Source: Rhodospirillales bacterium
GTDB taxonomy: Bacteria; Pseudomonadota; Alphaproteobacteria; SMXQ01
NCBI GenBank assembly: GCA_018666775.1
Contig: JABIXC010000017.1
Location: forward strand, 310,001 to 374,000
Direction of reading: 5' to 3'
DNA length: 64,000 nt
The notes under the pieces were generated by a model. It saw nothing but the letters and a program-made list of their open reading frames with translations. It made no database searches and was not told where the DNA came from. How positions within the stretch are numbered: position 1 is the first letter of the stretch; each line of letters starts with the position of its first letter. This document shows positions 52,055 through 60,435 of this stretch, in pieces. Both the position numbers and the translations under genes were made by a program.

Positions 52055-52861
52055 CTATTCTTCGTTAAGGTGAATATAGACGCCCTCAATATCGGTCAAA
52101 TGACCGGTGCCAAGGGGGCATTTTTTAAACATATCCAATCGTGCTTCACCTTCCATCCCGTACCCAATAGAGCGGGCCCGAAGATGCGGGTTTTGGCCTG
52201 TCAGGTCATCAAGGTCTTCCATGACCTTATCGACGCTTTCAACCTTGAAGCCAATGTGATCGGGGCCAAGACGCTGTGGGTCCATATCGGCAAAGTCTTC
52301 CATTTTCCATTGCAAAATGGCCAGAGTCATATTCCCATCGGTCAGATAATAATTATCGTCATCGAATTTTTTATTGAGAGGAGTCATATCAAACACCTCG
52401 CTATAAAATTGGGCGCACCGTTCGCCATGCAGGGTGCGCAGGGCAAAATGGTCAAAATGACGTGTGGTTGGCTCTAGTTTTTCGGCATAAACATCTTCCT
52501 GAAAACCGATGCCCCGTTGCGAAATATCAAAAATATTTGCATCTGGGTCATGGCCTGAAAATGCAGCATAAGGCCGCACGGGGGGACGTTTGATGGCCAC
52601 CAGTGATGAATCAAACTTGGTAATCTTGTCGATTGTGTCTTCGATGTCTTCAACTTCAAAACCGAAATGATCCAACCCAGAACAGCGACCATCACGCCGT
52701 GGCACGATGTTCATCCCAACCACACCATCACTGACGACTTGGGCGCGGGCGGGACGAAAATTCTTGGCGGCCCTTAAGCCAAAAAGCGCCTGATAATAGA
52801 GGGCATTCATTGCGTAATAATCAGAGGCAATGGCGATATGGTTCAGCTTTGCTGTTCCCAT
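52055..52861 (-). CDS. Two-domain VOC protein (extradiol dioxygenase-like), copy B
   Basis: A 268-residue paralogue of copy A. Domain 1: LNHIAIASDYYAMNALYYQ, LDHFGFEVED and GHDPDANIFDISQ. Domain 2: FDHFALRTLHGERCAQFYSEVF and GPDHIGFKVES, ending VYIHLNEE. Histidines at ligand-like positions are present in both domains. Between the VOC gene copy C (57 bp upstream) and the TctC-like gene. Possibly a ring-cleaving or lyase/isomerase activity with a divalent metal. Confidence 0.82.
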   Translation of the reverse strand: MGTAKLNHIAIASDYYAMNALYYQALFGLRAAKNFRPARAQVVSDGVVGMNIVPRRDGRCSGLDHFGFEVEDIEDTIDKITKFDSSLVAIKRPPVRPYAAFSGHDPDANIFDISQRGIGFQEDVYAEKLEPTTRHFDHFALRTLHGERCAQFYSEVFDMTPLNKKFDDDNYYLTDGNMTLAILQWKMEDFADMDPQRLGPDHIGFKVESVDKVMEDLDDLTGQNPHLRARSIGYGMEGEARLDMFKKCPLGTGHLTDIEGVYIHLNEE

Positions 52862-52919
52862 GATTTGGTACTCCTTTAAACTTTTACTAATTGGTGACTG
52901 TTGTTAAACAGGTCAGAAT

Positions 52920-53711
52920 TTATTCGACGATATCGAGCAATATTCCGTCAGGGTCAGACATATGGAAAGAACCAATGGATGTTCGTTGCAACATTTCCAG
53001 ACGCTTTGCACCTTCTGGCCCTGTGCCAATTGGTGCAGGTGCGATCAATGGATTGTTATCCGCAATGTCTTGGACTTCTGCCTTGAAGGCTTTCATGTCT
53101 TTAACCTTGAAGCCGATGTAATCAAGACCCGGGCCAACAATGCCGCCGCCGGCATAATCATTCAAATCCCACTGCAAGATGATCAAGGTCATCCGGCCAT
53201 CGGTCAGGCCATAAGCGCCTTCAGGAACCTGATTTGACGGTTTTAAATCAAACACTTCTGCATAGAATTCTGCCATTTTTTCGGCATTCATCGTGCGCAG
53301 GCCAATGTGGCTAATGGTGCGTTCCTGATCCCAATCATTGTGGGTGTAAACATCTTTCATGTTCGCCCCACCCGCCTCGGTCAGGTCAAAAACATTGCCG
53401 TCGGGGTCATGGGTCGAATAAGCAGCAAAGGGGCGCGTGTCAGGGCGCTTCAAAACGGTCAGGCCACGGCTTTCCAAATCCTTTACCTTGGATGCAAGTT
53501 CATCCACCTGAATACCGAAATGATCCAAACGAGCGGGCCGACCAGCACGCCGGGGATTGATGTTCATGCCAACATAGCCATCACCAATACTGACCGCGCG
53601 GGTAGGACGCGCTTTTGGTGAATTTTTCATACCGAACATGGATTCATAAAACTTTGATTCAAGCGCGTAATTGCCGCTCATGATCGCAACATGATTAATT
53701 AGGGATGGCAT
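52920..53711 (-). CDS. Two-domain VOC protein (extradiol dioxygenase-like), copy C
   Basis: A 263-residue paralogue: domain 1 with INHVAIMSGNYALESKFYES, LDHFGIQVDEL and THDPDGNVFDLTE; domain 2 with ISHIGLRTMNAEKMAEFYAEVF and GPGLDYIGFKVKD, where the second ligand histidine of domain 2 is replaced (LDYIGF), and DPDGILLDIVE at the end. A GGAGG ribosome-binding site precedes the ATG. 62 bp after a TctC-like gene. All three VOC copies share the architecture and probably arose by duplication. Confidence 0.82.
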   Translation of the reverse strand: MPSLINHVAIMSGNYALESKFYESMFGMKNSPKARPTRAVSIGDGYVGMNINPRRAGRPARLDHFGIQVDELASKVKDLESRGLTVLKRPDTRPFAAYSTHDPDGNVFDLTEAGGANMKDVYTHNDWDQERTISHIGLRTMNAEKMAEFYAEVFDLKPSNQVPEGAYGLTDGRMTLIILQWDLNDYAGGGIVGPGLDYIGFKVKDMKAFKAEVQDIADNNPLIAPAPIGTGPEGAKRLEMLQRTSIGSFHMSDPDGILLDIVE

Positions 53712-53773
53712 ATTCGTTCCTCCTTGCGGGGCCAGTTTTGGGGCACCATTGTGTTTGCTGTGGGCTGATTGCC

Positions 53774-55078
53774 CTATTTACATTTAACTGATTTGGCCTC
53801 CGCGCCATTGCCGGCATAGGTGACGGCGCACTTCATACCGACCTTTAAATTCTTTCGTTTGGTTTTCTTTCCGCCGAGAAATACTTTTGTCCGGCTGCCT
53901 GAAACCTTAACCTTGTGGGCCGCACCTTTGACCTTAAAGAACAGGCGGCGGCCGCCCCGCTTTGTTCCAGTCAGGGTTATATCGACCGTTTTAAGGCTCG
54001 ATTTTTTAACCGTGACCTTGGTCTTTGATGTCCGTTTGGTCACCTGTCCTGCGGATTCAATAATATCTTTCGGCGTTGCATAAATGCGGACCAGCAGGTC
54101 TTCGATTTTTTTGCCTGGCATCGAATCGACACCCAAACCAATGGTCGTCATCTGTTTCACAAATGCCTTGTCTCTCACAGTAGCATCAAACGCCTTACGC
54201 AGGGCTGCTACCCTCGTCTTGGGAATGCCCGGAGGCGCCAGAATTGGGCGACCCATCAACTGAGCCGCCAAAAGAAGCTCAAGGATTTGTTTGTCACGCT
54301 TGTTCTTTACAAAATCCATAATCAGCGGGATGCCGGGCACGGCTCCAGATTTTTTGAGACCAATTTCCAGCAGGAATTTGATTTTTTTATCCCTGAGCCA
54401 CGGCCCACGGGTCGCCCGAATAGACCCGATTGACCATGAACACCGACCATCAATTTCACCGCGTTCCATCGCCAGATTGATCGCGTCCCCTGACCCATAA
54501 CCCGTAATCAACTGAATTTTGGTACCGAACATATTGTTCAAAAGATGCGAAAAAATATCCGTATTGGCACCCGGGCCAAGGCCCCCTGCGACAAAGGTAA
54601 CTTTTTTCAAATCATTCGCCGTATTCAAAGCTGAGGTATGCCAGGCAACGCAAAAACTTGATGACGTATCAATGGAGCCAAGCCAGGTGAACTTTGACGG
54701 GTCATATTTAATGCCCCCGCCCTTATGGTAAAGCGGCACCGTCGAAACAGCACCCCGATGGATCATCCCCATCACCGTGCCATCGCGTTTCGCCCGGTTA
54801 AACATATGATTGGCTGCAACAATACCGCCCGCACCCTGCATATGGGTGGGCCGGATCGTCGGGTTCCCCGGCATATGGTTTTTCATGTAGTGAATAAAGG
54901 TGCGGGAATAGGTCGAATACCCCCCACCCGTACCGGCGGAAATAATAAAGGTTACCCGCTTGCTCTTATAAAAATCAGCAACAGGATCAGCAATGGCCGT
55001 GCCAGAGACGGACAGCGAAGCCCCGGTTAAAGCCAGCGCGGCAACGCCCGCAAATAATTGCTTCTTTAAAACCTTCAT
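53774..55078 (-). CDS. TctC-like solute-binding protein with extra C-terminal domain
   Basis: A 434-residue exported protein: signal peptide ending GTAIA, mature start DPVADFYKSKRVTFIISAGTGGGYSTYSR, then HMQGAGGIVAANHMFN and KRDGTVMGMIHRGAV. The SBP core ends near residue 330. The tail contains VTVKKSSLKTV, TKRGGRRLFFKVKG and VSGSRTKVFLGGKKTKRKNL, with two cysteines at the end (GMKCAVTY and VKCK). GGAGAG precedes the ATG. Close relative of the next gene at 55123 (tandem duplication). No membrane transporter partner in the window. Confidence 0.83.
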   Translation of the reverse strand: MKVLKKQLFAGVAALALTGASLSVSGTAIADPVADFYKSKRVTFIISAGTGGGYSTYSRTFIHYMKNHMPGNPTIRPTHMQGAGGIVAANHMFNRAKRDGTVMGMIHRGAVSTVPLYHKGGGIKYDPSKFTWLGSIDTSSSFCVAWHTSALNTANDLKKVTFVAGGLGPGANTDIFSHLLNNMFGTKIQLITGYGSGDAINLAMERGEIDGRCSWSIGSIRATRGPWLRDKKIKFLLEIGLKKSGAVPGIPLIMDFVKNKRDKQILELLLAAQLMGRPILAPPGIPKTRVAALRKAFDATVRDKAFVKQMTTIGLGVDSMPGKKIEDLLVRIYATPKDIIESAGQVTKRTSKTKVTVKKSSLKTVDITLTGTKRGGRRLFFKVKGAAHKVKVSGSRTKVFLGGKKTKRKNLKVGMKCAVTYAGNGAEAKSVKCK

Positions 55079-55122
55079 ACGTTCACTCTCCAATTATGTT
55101 TAACCTGTTTGATGAATGCTGG

Positions 55123-56430
55123 TTACGGGCATTTAACAGAAGCGGCTTCACTGCCATTACCTTTGTAGATGAACGTGCATTTCATGCCGACTTTCAGGTT
55201 TTTCCGTTTGGTCTTCTTGCCTTTGATAAAGACTTTCGTGCGGCTGCCGGAAACCTTAACCTTGTGGGTCTTGCCGTCTTTACCCTTGAAGAACAGACGA
55301 CGTCCGCCCCGCTTCGTGGCTGTCAATTTGGTGGTACGCTTTAAAACCGGGTTCATCTTGACGGTGGTGTGAAGCCGGTCCATGCGCGACAGGGCTTCTT
55401 GAGCAGATGCCACAACATTTTTTGGAATGGCATACAGCTTCGTAATCAAGGCTTCGATTTCTTTGCCCGACAATGGATTAATGTCGACCCTGCGCTTTTT
55501 GGCATCGGCCAAAAGCTTGGGGTCAACCATGGCCGCGCTAAAGGCAGCTTGGAGGGCTGCCAAACGGTCGGCTGGAACACCAGGAGGTGCCAGGAAAGGC
55601 CGACCCATCGCCTGGGGTGCCAGAACCAGTTCAAGAATGGCGCGCTGTTCCTTGGTGGTTGCGTAATCTGTGATGATGGGGGTTTTGGAAAGACTGGGGT
55701 GCTTGTTAAGTGCCACCTGCGTCATCAGCGTCAGTTTGCCGTCACGCAGCCAATCGGGCTGGGTTGCGGTGATCGATGACCAGGACCAACCACAACGACC
55801 CTGAACCTCACCCCGTTCCATGGCCAGATTAATGGCTTGGCCTGAAGAATAACCCGTGATCATCTTGAACTTGCTGCCGAAAATATTGTTGAAGATGCGC
55901 GGATAAATATCCGTGTCCGAACCCGCAGCAATACCGCCAACAATCAAAGGCTGTTTCAAGACATCATCAAATGTCTTCACCTTCTGGGTGTGCCAGGCAA
56001 CACAGAGGCTGACGGATTGGTTCATGGATCCGATCCATTTAAACTTGGTCGGATCATATCGCACGTTTTTGGAACTGAAAATTGGCAGGGTGGAAATAGC
56101 ACCGCGATGAATCAGCGCGATCACCGTGCCATCCTTGGGGGCCTTGTGATAGAGCCAGTTGGCCGCAACCAGTCCCCCCGCACCTTGGCGGTGCTGCTTG
56201 ATGAATTTTGGGTGACCCGGGATATGACGCCCCATATTGCGCGTCAAAATACCAGAGAATGTGGAATAACCACCACCGGGACCGGCACTCAAGATCACCT
56301 TGATGACCTTGCCCTTATAAAAATCCGCAACAGAACCAGCGGATGCCTGAACGGAGGATAAGGCCGATATGCCAGTTGCCAGAACAATGGCTGAACTGGT
56401 CGCTGCAATGTTTCGGATGAGCGTTTTCAT
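55123..56430 (-). CDS. TctC-like solute-binding protein with extra C-terminal domain
   Basis: A 435-residue exported protein: signal peptide ending SVQASA, then DFYKGKVIKVILSAGPGGGYSTFS, HRQGAGGLVAANWLYH and KDGTVIALIHRGAISTLP. The C-terminal ~65 residues have TKRGGRRLFFKGKDG and VSGSRTKVFIKGKKTKRKNL, ending in SVKCP. The domain boundary is the same as in its neighbour at 53774. The ATG overlaps the upstream cupin gene stop by 4 bp, so the two are translationally coupled. Ligand unknown. Confidence 0.83.
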   Translation of the reverse strand: MKTLIRNIAATSSAIVLATGISALSSVQASAGSVADFYKGKVIKVILSAGPGGGYSTFSGILTRNMGRHIPGHPKFIKQHRQGAGGLVAANWLYHKAPKDGTVIALIHRGAISTLPIFSSKNVRYDPTKFKWIGSMNQSVSLCVAWHTQKVKTFDDVLKQPLIVGGIAAGSDTDIYPRIFNNIFGSKFKMITGYSSGQAINLAMERGEVQGRCGWSWSSITATQPDWLRDGKLTLMTQVALNKHPSLSKTPIITDYATTKEQRAILELVLAPQAMGRPFLAPPGVPADRLAALQAAFSAAMVDPKLLADAKKRRVDINPLSGKEIEALITKLYAIPKNVVASAQEALSRMDRLHTTVKMNPVLKRTTKLTATKRGGRRLFFKGKDGKTHKVKVSGSRTKVFIKGKKTKRKNLKVGMKCTFIYKGNGSEAASVKCP

Positions 56431-56927
56431 CGTTTCGGGTCCCTTGTAATGGTGCCGCCTTCATCAACATAGCGTTCACCAGATGTAATGTTATAGCGCT
56501 GGGGTTCGCAATCGGTGCGCCCGCTGGATTTCGTTTCCGGGGCAAAAGCACCAATTTGAAGAAGCTCAAGTTCTTCATCGCTACAGCTTTCAAACCAATA
56601 GCGGGTATAGGCCGGGGTGATGATGCCTTCCTGGGGACCAAATTCGCCCAGCACTTCATCGTTTACGCCGTAAAAGCGCACCCTGCCCTTTAAAACCATC
56701 CAGAAGCTATCGGCATCGGTGTGGTAATGAAGGTTGTTTTCACCGCCTGATTTCACATTCTGAACCACGCCGCGAACGTTGCCGCCCCGACCCAATTCAA
56801 TGCGCGCCTTATCGGTGCCAATGCCTTCTGGTTTTTTGTAAGAAAAAACCTTGATGTCTTTTTCCGCGTTTTCAATACGCGCAAGCAAATCGGGATCAAG
56901 GTTATAAATTGCTGCACTATCAGCCAT
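56427..56927 (-). CDS. Cupin-domain protein
   Basis: A 166-residue single cupin, unrelated in detail to the triple set at 42-43 kb. Motif 1 is NLHYHTDADSFWMVLKGRV (HXH with Asp at the usual acidic position) followed by GEFGPQEGIITPAY and FESCSDEELELLQIGAF. Conventional metal-site spacing. First gene of the 49-57 kb minus-strand operon and coupled by a 4-bp overlap to the TctC-like gene. Might be a sensor or a small enzyme on the imported compound. Confidence 0.78.
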   Translation of the reverse strand: MADSAAIYNLDPDLLARIENAEKDIKVFSYKKPEGIGTDKARIELGRGGNVRGVVQNVKSGGENNLHYHTDADSFWMVLKGRVRFYGVNDEVLGEFGPQEGIITPAYTRYWFESCSDEELELLQIGAFAPETKSSGRTDCEPQRYNITSGERYVDEGGTITRDPKR

Positions 56928-57156
56928 GACTGCCTCCCATAATGGCCCTTTTGAGCCATAAACCTTTTATCAGGTTCATTAGATTTCTTATTAAGAATTC
57001 TATACGCCTGTGCTTTGCACCGCAATACCTACACAGAAAGCAGGATCAATATGTTCCTTAATCATTATGAGGCTTTAATGCGCCTGTAGTTGCACAAAGC
57101 ATCCAAGAAGCTATGCTCAAGATCGCAGTTTCCATACCTAAAGGACCCTCATAATC
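56928..57156. other. Divergent intergenic region, no gene seen
   Basis: A 229-bp region between the cupin-led operon (minus) and the MFS gene (plus). It probably contains both promoters. No clear operator, RNA gene or terminator was identified. Confidence 0.5.
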
Positions 57157-58464
57157 GTGAATACCCCTGTTAAACTGGTCCCTGCCAAATCAGGTAATTT
57201 CTTCATGACGTCCGTTCGGGAAAATCCCGGTGGTTGGGTTGTTGTCTTCGTTATGTTTCTGGCCCTTTCAATGGTGTCTGCAACCAGAGCCTCCATAGGG
57301 CTTGCCATGCCTAGTCTTGAACTGGAAATGGGCTGGTCCCGCAGTTACATTTCCACCATTGTCGCTTGGTCCCTGATTGCCATGGCAATCACCAGCCCCT
57401 TTGTTGGCAATCTTTTAGACCGGTTTGGTCCGCGCAATATTTTGCTGGCAGGGTTGATCTTGGTCGCCATCGCACTTGGCATGACATCACGAATCACATC
57501 GGCGTGGCAGTTCATGCTGTCCTACTCACTGCTTGCTGGAATCAGTTTTGGCATTGTTTCCAAAAATGTGGCATCGGCCACCATTGCGCGGCACTTCACT
57601 GAAAATCGCGGTTTTGCGGTTGGCGTTGCCAATGCGGGCGCCACTGCCGGCCACATTGCATTACTGCCCGTCATGGCATTGATATTGACGTTCTTTGGCT
57701 GGCGTTATGGCTATTTGTTTTTGGCCTTTGCAGCCCTTGCCCTGTTGCCGGTGGTTTGGTTCCTGATCAAACCTGACAAAGACGCCCAAAGTGCCCGAAA
57801 AAGCGCTGAATTGGTCAGCGGAAGTCTTGGGCTTCGTTTGAAAATACTGTTTAAAAACAAAACGTTCCTTGCTTTATTGGGCAGTTACACCATTTGTGGA
57901 TTCACCGCCACCGGCATGATTGATACCCACTTTTTACCTTATGCAATATCTTGTGGTATTCCCATTGTTGTGGGGGCATCGGCTTACGGCGTCTTGGCGG
58001 CATTCAACATGGGGGGCATGGCCTTATCGGGCTATTTATCAGACCGCATTAACCGGCCCATTTTGCTGGCTGTCATCTACATCATGCGCGGGCTTTCCTA
58101 TATTCTTTTGCTGCTGATCCCAACATATGATGTCAACCTGATCTGGGTGTTTGCCGTTGTCTTTGGCATTTTCGATTATTCCACCATTCCCGTAACCACA
58201 TCTTTGGTGGCGACCCATGTTGGCCTAAAAACAATCGGGTTGTCCCTTGGGGTATTGGCGATGTTCCATGCTGCAGGTGGGGCGCTGGGTGCTTTCCTTG
58301 GGGGCTATCTTTACGACATGTTCCAAAAATATGATGGGGTTTGGGTGGCAGCTATATCTGTTGCAATGATCGCAGGCGTGCTGGTATTGACGATTAAGGA
58401 AAACAGAGGCCCTGCCCCTGATACTGAAATTACACCGGATCCAGCAGGCGCACCGGCTCAATAA
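57157..58464 (+). CDS. MFS transporter (OxlT/monocarboxylate-like)
   Basis: A 435-residue major facilitator with twelve helices. MGWSRSYISTIVAWSLIAMAI and GNLLDRFGPRN in the first half, LAGISFGIVSKNVASATIARHF (helix 4-5) and GALGAFLGGYLYD later are typical of the oxalate/formate and monocarboxylate-like MFS groups. The start is GTG at 57157. Divergent from the SBP/VOC operon and likely to import or export a related organic acid. It is followed 11 bp later by a GcvR-like ACT protein gene. Confidence 0.86.
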   Translation: MNTPVKLVPAKSGNFFMTSVRENPGGWVVVFVMFLALSMVSATRASIGLAMPSLELEMGWSRSYISTIVAWSLIAMAITSPFVGNLLDRFGPRNILLAGLILVAIALGMTSRITSAWQFMLSYSLLAGISFGIVSKNVASATIARHFTENRGFAVGVANAGATAGHIALLPVMALILTFFGWRYGYLFLAFAALALLPVVWFLIKPDKDAQSARKSAELVSGSLGLRLKILFKNKTFLALLGSYTICGFTATGMIDTHFLPYAISCGIPIVVGASAYGVLAAFNMGGMALSGYLSDRINRPILLAVIYIMRGLSYILLLLIPTYDVNLIWVFAVVFGIFDYSTIPVTTSLVATHVGLKTIGLSLGVLAMFHAAGGALGAFLGGYLYDMFQKYDGVWVAAISVAMIAGVLVLTIKENRGPAPDTEITPDPAGAPAQ

Positions 58465-58475
58465 GGGTGACAACC

Positions 58476-58991
58476 ATGAACGCGACATATCTTGTATCCG
58501 TATCGTGTCCGGACCGAACCGGTCTGGTTGCGGCCATTACCGCCCGGTTGTTTGATCTTGGTGGCAATCTTGGGGACACAACCTTTGCCGTCTATGGCAC
58601 AGAGGCCGAATTTACGACCCTCGTGGACATGCCAGACAGCCCAGGCGCTGATAAATTAAGATCAGAACTGGCCGACCTGGATCAGACCAAGGGTGCCACC
58701 ATTAACGTGACCCCATTCGATCGATCGACCGATCATGGGGCTTTAACGCGCGGCACACACACGATTACCATCAGTGGGGGCGATCAACCGGGCTTTATCG
58801 CCCGTATAACAGAGGTTTTCGTGGAATTCCGGGCTAATATCATCCATTTGGAGGCCTTTCGTGACCAAAACCGTTACACAACCCGGTTTTCAGTCGCTAT
58901 TTCGGCTAAAAATGCCGATAAATGCCTTGCCACTGTCGCCAATACTGCGGAATCGCTCGACCTGACCTGCGGCACAGAACAAATTAATTAA
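58476..58991 (+). CDS. GcvR-like protein with two ACT domains
   Basis: A 171-residue protein of two tandem ACT domains: VSVSCPDRTGLVAAITARLFDLGGN in the first and TITISGGDQPGFIARITEVFVEFRANI in the second, the arrangement in the glycine cleavage system repressor GcvR and related sensors. AAGGG about 8 bp before the ATG at 58476 supports this start over GTG at 58467. It would bind an amino acid and may control its neighbours or a partner protein; no GcvA homologue is nearby. Confidence 0.8.
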   Translation: MNATYLVSVSCPDRTGLVAAITARLFDLGGNLGDTTFAVYGTEAEFTTLVDMPDSPGADKLRSELADLDQTKGATINVTPFDRSTDHGALTRGTHTITISGGDQPGFIARITEVFVEFRANIIHLEAFRDQNRYTTRFSVAISAKNADKCLATVANTAESLDLTCGTEQIN

Positions 58992-59045
58992 TTACCTTAA
59001 TAAAGTTTTATAATTAGCTGTTTTTAATTATTAAATATCATTTCA

Positions 59046-60383
59046 ATGAACCTGATATTCTTTTTGATTGTCGCTGTATCCTTCTTCGTAACCGGGTTGC
59101 GTGAACTGCTATGGCATGGCGCGCCTGCGGGTGCTGTTGGCAAAGCGGCCTTGTCGCCAATGTCTGCTTTAGGCCAGGGCATGGTCGATCAGGCCGGAGC
59201 ATCGGTAACCCTTGCCATTGGGCTTATTGGGGTCATGGCTTTGTTTTTGGGGCTGATGAAAGTGGCCGAGGCCGGTGGCTTATTGGTCATCATTGCCCGC
59301 ACCATACGCCCCCTTATGACCCGCCTTTTCCCTGATGTCCCCGCAGATCACCCGGCAATGGGTGCGATGATCCTGAATTTTTCTGCCAATATTCTGGGAT
59401 TGGGCAATGCCGCAACGCCTTTTGGCATTCGCGCCATGCAGGAACTGGATCGCCTGAACCCGGTCAAAGGCACGGCCACCAACGCTATGGTGCTTTTTCT
59501 GGCCATCAACACGTCATCCATCACGATCTTGCCAACCGGCGTCATTGCTTTGCGTGCAGCGGCTGGTTCCACAGACCCCGCAGCCATCGTGCCCACCACC
59601 CTGTTTGCGACCATTTGCTCCACTGCCATCGCCATCTTTGCGACCAAACTGTATCAGCGCTGGTCGCCGGTAACAGAGCCCGAAGCCGGGGACCTGCCAA
59701 CAGCACCAGCCCTTGGCGACCCTGATCCGGCCCAAAGCCCCGAAATAGATGGTTTTGATGACTCTATGGCCACCCATGCTGGCTATCCCACCTGGGTATC
59801 TGTTTTAGCATTGGGATTTATTATCGCCCTGGTGCCCATCACCATTTTCTGGGGCCGCGCCATATCGCCGTGGATCATTCCCGGTATTATGCTGACCCTT
59901 TTGTCCTTTGGCTTCTTCCGTGGGGTCAGGGTTTATGAATCCTTTGTCGATGGGGCCAAAGACGGGTTCAGCGTTGCGGTTCGGATCATCCCCTATCTGG
60001 TGGCAATTTTGGTTGCCGTTTCCATGCTGCGATCATCGGGCGCGCTGGAAATGTTTATTTCCCTGATCAGCCCCTATTCCGGTGCCGTGGGACTGCCTGC
60101 AGAAGCCCTGCCCATGGCATTGTTAAGGCCGCTTTCGGGGTCCGGGGCGTATGGCATTTTGGCATCCATCATCAACGATCCAGCCATTGGCCCAGATTCA
60201 TATGCCGGATTGCTGGTCAGCACTTTGCAAGGTTCCACCGAAACCACATTCTATGTTTTGGCCGTTTATTTCGGGGCTGTCCAAATACGCCGCATTCGCC
60301 ACGGGCTTGCCGCTGGTCTGACCGCAGATGCGGCAGGGATTGCAGCGGCCGTTATTATTTGCATGCTGCTGTTCACACCCTGA
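59046..60383 (+). CDS. SpmA-SpmB-like fusion with two Gate/nucleoside-recognition domains
   Basis: A 445-residue membrane protein that joins SpmA-like and SpmB-like halves. First half: LGLMKVAEAGGLLVIIARTIRPLMTRLFPDVP and MGAMILNFSANILGLGNAATPFGIRAMQELDRLN, the SpmA Gate-domain signature. Second half: SVAVRIIPYLVAILVAVSMLRSSGALEMFI and LPMALLRPLSGSGAYGILASI, SpmB-like. The two are separated by an acidic loop (~225-245). In Bacillus these genes are separate and linked to spore maturation; Gram-negative fusions are presumably transporters. 54 bp after the ACT gene. Confidence 0.85.
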   Translation: MNLIFFLIVAVSFFVTGLRELLWHGAPAGAVGKAALSPMSALGQGMVDQAGASVTLAIGLIGVMALFLGLMKVAEAGGLLVIIARTIRPLMTRLFPDVPADHPAMGAMILNFSANILGLGNAATPFGIRAMQELDRLNPVKGTATNAMVLFLAINTSSITILPTGVIALRAAAGSTDPAAIVPTTLFATICSTAIAIFATKLYQRWSPVTEPEAGDLPTAPALGDPDPAQSPEIDGFDDSMATHAGYPTWVSVLALGFIIALVPITIFWGRAISPWIIPGIMLTLLSFGFFRGVRVYESFVDGAKDGFSVAVRIIPYLVAILVAVSMLRSSGALEMFISLISPYSGAVGLPAEALPMALLRPLSGSGAYGILASIINDPAIGPDSYAGLLVSTLQGSTETTFYVLAVYFGAVQIRRIRHGLAAGLTADAAGIAAAVIICMLLFTP

Positions 60384-60435
60384 TCGGCCTGCTAAATTCA
60401 TTTCAACAAAAACACTTAAAACAGGGAGTAACTCC

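Noticed and set aside
60328-60435. N-terminal extension of the racemase-like gene to 60328
   Set aside because: It lies inside the end of the preceding gene, and a good ribosome-binding site supports the start at 60436.
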